Below are positions 1-9,492 of a DNA stretch of 64,000 nucleotides, in pieces. The position numbers were made by a program, and so were the translations under genes. Below the pieces are notes generated by a model, which saw only the letters and a list, made by a program, of their open reading frames with translations, was not told the origin of the DNA and did not search any database. This stretch comes from Microglena sp. YARC (lineage: Eukaryota > Chlorophyta > Chlorophyceae > Chlamydomonadales > Chlamydomonadaceae). Location: the NCBI GenBank assembly GCA_022414725.1, contig CM039463.1:22701511-22765510 (forward strand). Direction: 5' to 3'. Position 1 is the first letter of the stretch; every line of letters begins with the position of its first letter.

Positions 1-621
1 GAGCTGCAGCCCGCAGCAGAAATTAAAAGCACTGTCCATAACACGTTACTTGGTTCTGAGAGAAAATTGAACGAGATGCTGAAGGCGAGCCGCAGTGAAG
101 AGGATGGTTCTGTCCACCATCTGAGCCAGCTCTGGTCGTGATCAGATTATGACTGTATGAGGAGGGCATGCAATTGAGGGAAATGTGTGTTCAATGACAT
201 ATCCCAGCCACCCCTGGGGCCCACTTTGACTTCCCACCCACACACTTTACCCACTGCCAAAACAACCACCCAGCCGCAGGCACCAGCCACGCAACATATC
301 CCACCCAGCCGCTCACCCGACATAGCGGAATCGACATATCCCACCTGCCCTTGATGCCCACAACTACTTCTCACCAACAAAATAATCCGCCGAAATGTGT
401 GTTCAATGTTGTATATGAGTGTTGATGGGGAAGGACAAATTGTGTGAAGTCAAGGTGACCTGTGCGTTGAAGAGGATATTAGATAGTGTGGGTGTGAATA
501 CCAAGCGAGGGTGTCGATATTGGATAGTGTGGGTGTGGATATTTGATTGAGTGCTTTGATTGAGTACAAAAACAGTCCGCGGACTCCGCAAATCCGAGCT
601 TTTCTTGGAACGGACACTTCA
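1..621. other. No gene recognised at left edge
   Basis: I see no supportable gene here. The short reading frames are unremarkable and lack family motifs or credible splice context. The stretch leads directly into the minisatellite that begins near 622. Confidence 0.4.
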
Positions 622-905
622 GATTTAATTGTGATCTACAGAATGGCTGGCATGAATTAAATTGTGATCTACTGAATGGCGTGCATGAATTTATAATAAC
701 TGTGATCTACAGAATGGCGTGCATGAATTAAATTGTGATCTACTGAATGGCGTGCATGAATTTATAATAATTGTGATCTACAGAATGGCGTGCATGAATT
801 AAATTGTGATCTACTGAATGGCGTGCATGAATTTATAATAATTGTGATCTACAGAATGGCGTGCATGAATTTAATTGTGATCTACAGAATGGCGTGCATG
901 AATTG
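622..905. repeat. Minisatellite, two-part unit of about 35 + 35-40 bp
   Basis: Tandem copies of a unit containing TGTGATCTACAGAATGGCG and GTGCATGAATT. Two half-unit versions (ACAGAATGG and ACTGAATGG) alternate, with TATAATAA inserted in every second copy, so there is a higher-order period of about 70 bp. It ends in a diverged half copy near 905. Confidence 0.9.
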
Positions 906-1709
906 AATGATCCACAGCCGTTAACACGAAATCAACCGTTTTCAGTTTGCAGCACCTATCGATGATACCGGCAAACGGTTTGCATGGAATTTACAAGCTC
1001 TGCAAACCCATAAGTCCCTGCACCTGCTGCTAGCGTTTCAGTTAGGCGACAGTAGCGACAGTTGTCTGAATAACCACATTGGCTGACTACCTGTTGCACC
1101 TGCTGACACAGAGTCCCGATGAGCAGATTTCGCAGGCGTGTCGACCAGTACATATGAAACGAGCTGTCAAATACTCGTTGGCGCCTCTGCATGGTGAGTC
1201 GGTGACGCTATGAGATTCTAAAGTAAGGGATGGGCTGATGACAAGTTGCCAACGCATTACGGAGTACTCTGGTTTCATCCGCTATGGCTACCAGGCTACG
1301 GCTGCCCGTGGCTGCCCCTGCTGCCCCTGCTGCCACACGTATCCGCGGGTCCATACCAAAACTTCCACGGGTATACAGTGATTTGTTTGTGCAACGGTTC
1401 AAGTTTCAACTGTGTGTTTTTACTCCTCGACACGCGTGCTGGTTTACACAACCGAAACCCCACAATTCGATACACGAAAGCCGTTTTGATGGATTCTTTG
1501 TTGTCGCGCGAAAAAAGAGCAGGCCATGCATTCTGAGTTTTTTTTCTAATTTTTCAAGTTTTTACAGTCAAGGCAAACTAGGCACCAGGCAACCTGGCCC
1601 GGTCAGAATAAAGCGTCATCAGTGTCAGCCGTTTTTAATTCTTCGTGGGAGTCCGTTACGATTCCCTCCTCTCTATTGCGCAATCAAGCTCAGTGATACC
1701 GAGCCTCTG
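906..1709. other. Region upstream of gene A
   Basis: Probable upstream and 5' untranslated sequence of the + strand gene starting at 1710. An open frame runs in phase from an ATG at 1284 into the signal-peptide exon. That longer start would bury the hydrophobic segment about 145 residues into the protein, so I prefer 1710. No clear TATA-type element was seen. Confidence 0.35.
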
Positions 1710-1773
1710 ATGATGCCCAGGGGCTTCGTACTGCTTTGCGGAATCGTGTTTACTGTTTTCTTGTGCTTGCATG
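1710..1773 (+). CDS. Gene A exon 1 (signal peptide)
   Basis: Starts at a double ATG and encodes 21 residues with a hydrophobic core of about 15. It ends CATG|GTAAGTG in phase 1, which matches the first two bases of exon 2. No counterpart was found next to gene B, where a Copia element occupies the equivalent upstream side. Confidence 0.6.
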
Positions 1774-4700
1774 GTAAGTGTCCGACTTTAGGTAAATTAT
1801 GGCACGTAATTTCCGTTCCCTACCGCAGCCCTAGGTAATTTACCTGCTAGGATAGGAACCTGCCAACCTAGGATATAATAGCTGCACCAGGGATTTACCC
1901 CCCCCCCCCCCCCCGCTATATCCGATCGCTAGATTTGACCCCGTGCTGGCGATTTTTTTTGCTGTATAATGTACCCCCCCCCCCCCCCCCCCAAATGGCC
2001 CTTCAACGCCCGTTAAAACCTATACAAAGCTGTATGACGCTGTACCTACCTGTGAGGAGGCCTACAACCATGAAGCTAGGAATCCCAACTTTCAGATTTA
2101 AAAAAACTGAGCTGCTCGCCGTGTTCGTAATTAGGATTATGTAATTATGTTCATTCCGCCGCATTTTGATAAGGAGACAAAAAAAACAGGTGACAATTAA
2201 TTAATAAAACCAATCAATATCTCGCCTTATTACGAGGCGTGAAGTTGAGGGGGAGCAGCCCGTTTGATTTAACTGGGGCAACCACCTAAAATCAAAGTGG
2301 TAATTTTATATAATCACGTGAAATTATCGCATTAGGGGTTGACATGACATAAAAACACGGCTCGCCGTATACGTAACTAGGATTAGGTCCATTCCGCCGC
2401 ATTTTGATAAGCAGACAAAAAACAGGTGACAATTAATTACTACAATCAATCAAACAGGTGACAATTAATTACTACATAGCTCGCCTTATTATGAGGCGTG
2501 AGGTTGAGGGGGCCAGCCCGTTCGATTTAAGTGGGGCCAACCACCTAAAAGTAAGGTCGTAATTTAATGTAATCACGTGAAAGTCTTGCACTTAAAGTTG
2601 ACATGACACAAAAACACAGGCGAGATGACTGATGATGAGGTCTCTGAGTACCTCGATGAGTACCATGCTGGACTCCGTGAGGATGCATCAGCAGCTCGTG
2701 CTTTTTGCAACGATGAAACCTTTGGGGAAAGACCATGTGGCTGGGCCAGCGATGAAGAAATAACGAAGACCCTTGCTAACCAGTGCCCCTTCTGTGGTAC
2801 CTACTGGTATGGAGAGCCCAGGCCACCTACCGAGCTGACATCCCACTTCTCGTACTACCAGGTTAGCCAACCTCCTATCTTCTGCGGTGTGTATATATGT
2901 GTGTATGCAGTGTTTGTTATTATAAGACCTTTTTTGCATTTACACAGATTTGCACGAAAAAGTGTTTTCCTTATTTCCAGCTGTAGTCATTTTTGTTATA
3001 CGAAATGTTTTCTTAGATTCCCAACCCCTTGGCGGAAGCCCAAAACCTAATGGCTCATTAATATTGAGGAAACACCACCGCATCGGATGATGTTGATGGT
3101 CAAATTTCCTTGTGCCCTACTGGACTCTACATGTGCCCGCAGCTTGACGCAGCCAATTGAAAGGGGACTTAAGAACATCATGCCCAAAATGAACAAAAAT
3201 AAAAAGAAAACAAAAATAAAACAAAGTTCTTTTTCTGGTTGCGTTTGTGGGGGAGTGTGGGGGTCTGGGAGACTGACATGTGTTAATAGTGTTAGATCAA
3301 CCATTATTGGCATCTGGCCAAATGTCAAGAATGGTAACTGTAACTCTCTTAACAACCTTGGTGGCCTAAAATGAGGCCAGTCTGTCATATCTAATGATTG
3401 GGGTAGGAGACAGTTTTGTTAAGGGGTTTCAAACGACAGACGCAGCGAACCCTCCAACATCTGAGTCTGTGATGCATGATGCAGCGTCTTGAAACACCCT
3501 GGTCGAGTAACCTATCAATGGTCAGGAGCCACTTTAGAAGAGGAGTGAATCTTACAAGTTTGTCGTAGAGTTTCTTTTCGGCTGCGAGCAGCAGCTTCTA
3601 AGCAGCTCCCCTGGCTTGCTACCTGTCAGCGTTATCTGTCATCTTGTCTCACCGTCTTGCGTGTTCCTAACTGTCTCGTGTGTCGGCGTCCCCCTGATGA
3701 ACCAGCTATACGCATACCCTACTCTAGACCCTTGATCTCTGAACACTGCCGGCTGCTTCCTAGCTGACTCCTAGCAGGGTACTACTAAGCACTTTTTGTT
3801 TTCAAGTGCGCTAAAGCGCTGGCCAATTTTGTCAGTGGAAGTACCCTGCTGCCGGCTGCTTCCTAGCCGACTCCTAGATCCTTTCTGTTATTTCTCTTCC
3901 GCTCTCGTTCTCCTCTGTCCTTAACCGCCGACACTACCCGGCAAAACCTAGAGCAAGTGTATCTGCAGACGGTGTATCTGGAAGCCGGCAGAATCAGCTT
4001 TCCAGTACTGTTGACGTCCTACTTGGGTCTTGACCCAATCGCTGGCTCAGGGAGCTGCCGAGAGGCTGCTGCATGCTCTCCAGGATTGTTAACATATTGG
4101 GTCTTAGCCCAATGGCTGGCTCGGGGAGCTGCCTAGAAGCCGCTGCATACTCTCCAGCACTATTGATATATTGGGTCTTAGGCAAATCGATGGCACGAGG
4201 AGCTGCCTAGAAGCTGCTGCATACTCTCCAGCACTGTTGATATATTGGGTCTTAGGCAAATCGATGGCACGAGGAGCTGCCTAGAAGCTGCTGCATACTC
4301 TCCAGCACTGTTGATATATTGGGTCTTAGGCAAATCGATGGCACGAGGAGCTGCCTAGAAGCTGCTGCATACTCTCCAGCACTGTTGATATATTGGGTCT
4401 TAGGCAAATCGATGGCACGAGGAGCTGCCTAGAAGCTGCTGCATGCTCTCATGCATTGCTGACAAATTGGGTCTTAGCCCAATCGCTGGCACGAAGACCT
4501 ACCTAGAAGCTGCTGCATGCTCTCCAGTATTGTTTACATGTTGGGTCTTAGCTAAATCGCTGGCACGAAGAGCTACCTATAAGCTGCTGCATACTCTCCA
4601 CATTGTTTACATATTGGGTCTTGGCCCAATCCCTGGCACGAAGATCTACATAGAAGCTGCTGCTTGCTCTCATGCATTGCTGACATATTGGGTCTTAGCC

Positions 4701-6340
4701 CAATGGCTGGCACAAAGAGCTACCTAGAAGATGCTGCATGCTCTCATGAATTGTTTACCTATTGGGTCTAAGCCCAATCACTCGCACAAAGAGCTGCCTA
4801 GAAGCTGCTGCATACTCTCCAGCATTGTCTACATATTGGGTCTTGGCCCAATAGCTGGCACAAGGAGCTGCCTAGAAGCTGCTGCATGATCTCCACATAG
4901 TTTACATATTGGGTCTTAGCCCAATCGCTGGTACAAAGAGCTGCCTAGAAGCTGCTGCATGCTCTCCAGCATTGTTGACATATTGGGTCTTGGCCCAAAT
5001 GCTGGCACAAGGAGCTGCCTAGAAGCTGGTGCTCTCCAGCATTGCTGACATATCGGGTCTTGGTCCAATTGCTGGCTCAGGGAGCTTCCAAGAAGCTGCT
5101 GCATGCTCTCCAGCATTGTTGATATTTTGGGTCTTAGCCCAATCGCTGGCATGAAGAGCTACCTAGAAGCTGCTGCATGCTCTCATGCATTGCTGACATA
5201 TTGGGTCTTAGCCCAATCGCTGGCACAAAGAGCTACCTAGAAGCTGCTGCATGCTCTCATGCATTGCTGACATATTGGGTCTTAGCCCAATCGCTGGCAC
5301 AAAGAGCTACCTAGAAGCTGCTGCGTGCTCTCATGCGTTGCTGACATATTGGGTCTTCGCCCAATTGCTGGCACAAAGGGCTGCCTAGAAGCCGCTGCAT
5401 GCTCTCTAGCATTGTTTACATATTGGTTCATAGCCCAATCGCTGGCACGAAGAGCTACCTAGAAGCTGCTGATTGCTCTCATGCATTGTTGACATTTTGG
5501 CCTTAGCCCAATCGCTGGCACAAGGAGCTGCCTAGAAGCTGCTGCATGCTCTCCAGCATTGTTGATATTTTGGGTCTTAGCCCAATCGCTGGCACAAAGA
5601 GCTACCTAGATGCTGCTGCATGCTCTCATGCATTGCTGACATATTGGGTCTTAGCCCAATCGCTGGCACAAGGAGCTGCCTAGAAGCTGCTGCATGCTCT
5701 CCAGCATTGTTTACATATTGGGTCTTGGCCCAATAGCTGGCACAAGGAGCTGCCTAGAAGCTGCTGCATGCTCTCCAGCATTGTTTACATATTGGGTCTT
5801 GGCCCAATAGCTGGCACAAGGAGCTGCCTAGAAGCTGCTGCATGCTCTCCAGCATTGTTTGCATATTGGGTCTTGGCCCAATAGCTGGCACAAGGAGCTG
5901 CCTAGAAGCTGCTGCATGCTCTCCAGCATTGTTTACATATTGGGTCTTAGCCCGATCGCTGGCACAAGGAGCTGCCTAGAAGCTGGTGCTCTCCAGCATT
6001 GCTGGAATATTGGGTCTTAGCCCAATTGCTGGCTTGGGAAGCTTCCAAGAAGCTGCTGCATGCTCTCCAGCATGGCTGATATTTTGGGTCTTAGCCCAAT
6101 CGCTGGCCCGAAGAGCTACCTAGAAGCTGCTGCATGCTCTCATGCATTGCTGACATGTTGGGTCATAGCCCAATCGCTGGCACAAGGAACTGCCTAGAAG
6201 CTGCTGCATGCTCTCCAGCATTGTTTACATATTGGGTCTTAGCCCAAACGCTGGCTCATGGAGCTACCTAGAAGCTGCTGCTCGCAGGTGAAAAGAAATG
6301 CTATGCAGTTGGTGGTTGGCCACAAAGCAAGCAAAAGGGC

Positions 6341-6378
<38 letters not shown>

Positions 6379-7738
6379 CCCTCAACCTCACGCCTTGTGA
6401 TAAGGCGTAATGTGTATTTATTGATTTCTTTATGTATTTATGTTACAAGTGATATCAGTGAATCCTTGTAGATAACTATTTGTTTGTACGCATATCAGTC
6501 ATTTATGCTGATTCCCAGATTATATATTCATATTGGCTTTGGAATTCCTTCGTTGAACTGTTACCATACTGATTACCGGTATTCTATCAGTATTCAGTCA
6601 ATTCTTGAATGTTCCCTATTCCATTCCTCTCTCAGGTTGCCGGCCGGATTGTTTCCCTTGCATGCCAAGGACCTGTTGTTGTGCGTGCCGTGCTCAAGCT
6701 GATTGAGCAGGGAAGTAATAGACCTCCAGGGGCGAGCGACTTCCCTGAAGATTGCGCAGAGGCACGGCTAGGAGAACCAGGGCAGAGTGTGACGCGCTGT
6801 GAGCTTTTGGTGCCAGAGGGCAACGAGCAGGACGAGATTGAGCGTGTGACAAGTTCAAAGGAAGTCAATTGCAAAGCATGCCACCCATGCAGTGAAGGTG
6901 AGCGGTGTCCATGCAATCAGGTTATCGTGGTTCATATATAATTAAGGGTCCAATATGTATGATCTGAAATGGTGTTTCCAAAATTTAAAATACCAGAGTA
7001 AATATCTGGAATTTGTGAAAACCGAGATATCAGAAATATCCACAAAAGCGAGGGACCAAGGAGGGGAGCATCCGCCGTAAGGGTCCAAGGGTCCAATATA
7101 CAGGTTGAGTACTCAGTAGTGTTTCAGGAGCCCCTCCCTTTCCGCATACGGTTTTAGGGGGCAGAGGCAGGGGGCGGGGTGACAGATCAATCCAGTTTTG
7201 AATGGCGGCTGCTGTTGCAAGCTCAATTTGAATTTCAATTTGATTTTGAAACTGGACCTTGTTGGGCACTCTCTAGGCTCTATGTGGCTCCTTTGGTTAG
7301 TCCAAACTTCAGGGTTTGCATTACCGTATGCAAATGCATGACAAATTACCTTAAATTATCACTGTGGCACAAACTCAGGGTCCCCGGTATTTGACGTAAA
7401 ACGGTTGTTTGGGGTTCGGTTCATCAATGCTTTTCCTTTTTTAGCCCTTCCTATCACGGCTGGGCAAGTCCCTTTACCAATTTGGCATACCCCCGATCCC
7501 TAATATACATACAGGTGGTTGCCCTATGGAGAATGGCCGTTGGTATGCTGACAGCTTCACCACCACACTGGATGGCTGTTCAGCAGTACAAGACACCAGC
7601 AAGGGGTACACACCGACGATCATGTCTTTGTCCATGAATGCGGATGTGACGATTTACCTGGCAAAATTCGAGGTCTGCAATGATGCTGGTTGCTTCGACG
7701 CAGCATACGAAGAAACCAAAGCAAATAGTCAACCCTAG
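1710..7738 (+). CDS. Gene A: secreted cysteine-rich protein, unknown family (4 exons)
   Basis: Exons 1710-1773, 2620-2861, 6636-6897 and 7515-7738 join in phase to 264 codons including the stop (263 aa). Residues 1-21 look like a signal peptide: MMPRG, then a hydrophobic run ending near LCLHG. The mature part is acidic and rich in cysteine, including CPFC, NCKACHPC and GGCP, which suggests a disulfide-bonded secreted or lumenal protein. Introns use GT-AG borders (GTAAGT, GTTAGC and GTGAGC donors; CACAG, CTCAG and TACAG acceptors). I do not recognise the family and assign no function. A degraded second copy lies at 20.4-30.7 kb, so the exon model is supported by conservation of three exons between the copies. 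Intron 2 holds a large minisatellite. The upstream ATG at 1284 is an alternative start. Confidence 0.65.
1870..2044. repeat. Intron 1 repeat with poly(C) runs
   Basis: Contains two poly(C) runs (about 1899-1914 and 1975-1992) and a segment around TTGACCCCGTGCTGGCG. A related segment precedes the dispersed repeat R2 near 40,045, so this is probably the upstream part of the same dispersed element. Confidence 0.55.
2045..2110 (+). repeat. Dispersed repeat R2, copy 1
   Basis: Core reads GAGGAGGCCTACAACCATGA, followed by AAGCTAGGAA and CTTTCAGATTTAAAAA. Related copies lie at 9,612, 20,130 and 40,150, all in intronic or intergenic DNA. No terminal repeats or coding capacity were seen. Confidence 0.75.
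2150..2611 (+). repeat. Tandem duplication containing repeat R3 (two copies of about 230 bp)
   Basis: Both copies run from TTCATTCCGCCGCATTTTGA through a CGCCTTATTACGAGGCG-type hairpin (TATGAGG in copy two) and a GGGGCCAACCACC-like segment to TGACATGACA(C/T)AAAAACAC. The second copy ends at the acceptor of exon 2. Gene B has one copy only (20,228-20,448), so the extra unit arose after or during the segmental duplication, or was lost from B. Confidence 0.8.
2620..2861 (+). CDS. Gene A exon 2
   Basis: Begins after AAAACACAG and is read in phase from exon 1 as G-E-M-T-D-D-E-V. It encodes an acidic segment, then CGWAS and NQCPFCGTYW, and ends YYQ|GTTAGC in phase 0. The homologous exon at 20,449-20,692 preserves most of the protein but in a shifted 5' frame. 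Confidence 0.7.
2862..3989. other. Gene A intron 2, 5' part
   Basis: Intronic sequence with no coding signal. About 3,010-3,080 and 3,170-3,400 match the DNA on either side of the LINE in gene B (20,832-20,900 and 27,755-27,985). This stretch therefore approximates the uninterrupted pre-insertion site. Around 3,715-3,900 are two copies of a GCCGGCTGCTTCCTAGC segment related to the downstream minisatellite. Confidence 0.65.
3990..6280. repeat. Minisatellite, about 74-bp unit, roughly 30 copies
   Basis: Repeats of GAGCTGCCTAGAAGCTGCTG, then CATGCTCTCCAGCATTGTT and ACATATTGGGTCTTAGCCCA. Unit spacing is 74 bp where copies are nearly identical (for example 4,181 and 4,255). Later copies vary and some lose about 10 bp. 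The array lies wholly in gene A intron 2. Gene B keeps only two or so degenerate units near 27,985-28,060 and 28,460. Confidence 0.93.
6290..6420 (-). repeat. Repeat R3, inverted copy, with 35-nt poly(C)
   Basis: Reads as the reverse complement of R3: GTTGGCCAC...GGGCTCC, a poly(C) run at about 6,343-6,377, then CCTCAACCTCACGCCTTGTG and ATAAGGCG. A matching copy in gene B lies at about 28,525-28,620. The poly(C) interrupts the element at the position where other copies read GGGGG. Confidence 0.7.
6636..6897 (+). CDS. Gene A exon 3
   Basis: Acceptor TCTCTCAG|GTTGCC. Encodes VAGRIVSLACQGP through NCKACHPCSEG and ends GAAG|GTGAGC in phase 1. Gene B's copy (28,916-29,147) is 30 nt shorter, an in-frame loss of ten codons, and lacks the acceptor AG. 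Confidence 0.7.
7379..7511 (-). repeat. Dispersed repeat R1, copy next to gene A exon 4
   Basis: On the - strand it reads GTAGGCC-like sequence, GACTTGCCCA, GTGATAGGAAGGGC, AAAAGCATTGATGAACTGAA, CCCAAACAA and CGTTTTACG, as in at least seven other copies in the window. Its end lies just before the exon 4 acceptor in both gene A and gene B, so the insertion predates the gene duplication. Confidence 0.8.
7515..7738 (+). CDS. Gene A exon 4 (terminal)
   Basis: Acceptor ATACATACAG. It continues SEG|GCPMENGRWYADS and ends at TAG 7,736-7,738. Three further cysteines lie in DGC, VC and GC contexts. It is nearly identical to the gene B exon at 30,445-30,668, apart from a few substitutions and different final residues. 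Confidence 0.7.
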
Positions 7739-8289
7739 ATTTTAAATGTGGGTTTGTTTTTTTGTTTTGAAAGGAATTTCACCCCTAGAGGTTGTTCTCC
7801 CGACACAAACCAGCGGCGCCGAGGATTCAGTTCGAATGGTGTTGCCACTAAATCACCATATCATAGCATGGGCGTTAATCTAGGTTAATGACCAGAATAA
7901 AGAAGATTAAAGCCTATGTGGCTGAAGGCCATGCAAATATGCCTACGACTGAGACTATCTCTAATACTATTGTTGCCTAAAACACCGGGGAGAAGTTGTG
8001 CATTTAATCTTCTACCACTCCTCTACCATCAACCACCATATCACAGCACCTGCAAGCTCTACTAGAACGACAGGTACTCCTATCAGATTCACTGTCAATA
8101 TTCGGGGCCTTTACCGAACCCGTTACATAGGGTTTACATGGGGTTTACAGAGGTCTGAGTCTGTAAACGCTCTGTCAACATGTACTCCACTCTGGTTGCA
8201 GACCTTGGTTGCTGAACGTTAACACTCTGTTATGGTTCGGTTGAGCTTTGGTAAAACGCACAAGTTGTTAACGGTCTGTGAATGCTTAC
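7739..8289. other. Gene A 3' flank
   Basis: No gene. About 7,740-7,960 matches 30,670-30,870 downstream of gene B, marking the right part of the segmental duplication. The remainder shows nothing I recognise. Confidence 0.6.
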
Positions 8290-8580
8290 ATATTTTGTTA
8301 CAGACTCTGGTTTATAGACCTCAGTAACTGTGTATGTAAATACTTTGTAGCTGTGTCTGTAAACCCTCTGTAACTGGGTCTGTAAACCCTCTGTAGCTGG
8401 GTCTGTAAACCCTCTGTAACTGGATGTGTAAACCCTCTGTAACTGGTTGTAAACCATCTGTAACCGGGTATGTAAATCGTCAGCAACTAGGTCTGCAAAT
8501 CATATGTACCTGGGTATGTAAAGCATCTGTAACTGGGTCTGTAAAGCATCTGTCACCGTGCCCTTAAACCATCTGTCACC
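8290..8580. repeat. Minisatellite, about 24-bp unit
   Basis: Around ten degenerate copies of GGTCTGTAAACCCTCTGTAA followed by CTGG. Central copies (8,350-8,460) are most alike and the edges are diverged. The open frames across it are repeat artefacts. Confidence 0.88.
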
Positions 8581-8621
8581 TGGTCTTTTAAATGGTGGGA
8601 AATGGGATGCAGCTGCAGGAA

Positions 8622-8655
8622 TTGAATACACTGCCCTGAGAGGGACGTTTTTTTA

Positions 8656-8729
<74 letters not shown>

Positions 8730-8736
8730 ATATATA

Positions 8737-8795
<59 letters not shown>

Positions 8796-8830
8796 TAAAA
8801 AACGTCCCTCTCAGGGCAGTGTATTCAATT
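8622..8830. repeat. Fold-back element with (TA)n core
   Basis: Left arm TTGAATACACTGCCCTGAGA...GGGACGTTTTTT and its exact reverse complement on the right, separated by about 140 bp of (TA)n. CACTGCCC lies inside TA dinucleotides on both sides, as in Tc1/mariner-type MITEs. That family link is inference; the perfect hairpin is directly visible. Confidence 0.85.
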
Positions 8831-8927
8831 TTTTTTATATATATATATATACTTTCAATAAGTGCACGGTGCTAGGAGTCCATTGATTGCAAGCTGCAGT
8901 CTAGCAAATGAAGCTATTGCAACTGAA

Positions 8928-9492
8928 TTAGGCGGTGCTCATCAAGAATAGTGACTTGCAGTATGAATCAGCGGAGATGCCGCCTTCAACCTTCAAGGAC
9001 ATCCCTTGAGCACTCCAGTAGATGGGAGTGCCAATGGCAGGAGCCATGTCATCCAAGGGCTCAAGGGAGTCTGCCATCTTGGCACCCATCCAGTATATCT
9101 GGTAGGCCTCTGCAGCCCTCTCCAACCTAATAATGGCAGCGTTGTCCATCTGCACCAACTTTACCCCAAAGCCATCAACAGACACATCGGTGGGTTGGAC
9201 CATCTCAGCAGAACCCACCTGAACAGCAATAGCCTCTTCCACAGCATCGGATAAGCTGAGCACCAGCTTGGTGCCAGATTCGATGTGCGTGCCTTAGGGC
9301 AGGCACTCCAGGTTGCCCCATTCACAATCACCGACGTCTGCCGTCGACACTAACTGGCCTACAGGACATGCCTGCAGCCGTTTCATGTTCTGTAGCTTGT
9401 CCCTCATCGTCAAATTCAGCACACACTCCATCACGCCTGAAAAGTTTTGCAGCTGGCTTCCAACTAAAAAACTCCGTCTTGAGCCTCTTGAT
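8928..9492 (-). pseudogene. Gene C 3' coding-like segment, frame broken
   Basis: Entered after CTTCCAG at 9,493-9,494 as IKRLKTEFFSWKPAAKL. The better frame then shifts to MECVLNLTMRDKLQNMKRLQ and reaches TAA after NLECLP. The same frame resumes as GTHIESGTKLVLSLSDAVEE and runs 110 residues to a stop at 8,928. Exon C5 ends with the same IKR-x-KT words, suggesting either a duplicated boundary or a boundary I have misplaced. A second possible acceptor, CTTTTCAG, lies inside the segment. Confidence 0.4.

Noticed and set aside
1284..1838. 184-codon + strand frame as a separate gene
   Set aside because: Its upstream half lacks a recognisable signal, and its end is better explained as the gene A signal-peptide exon with a GTAAGT donor at 1,774.
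3990..6280. CRISPR-like array
   Set aside because: Units are contiguous and diverging with no unique spacers, there is no cas gene, and the context is a eukaryotic intron.
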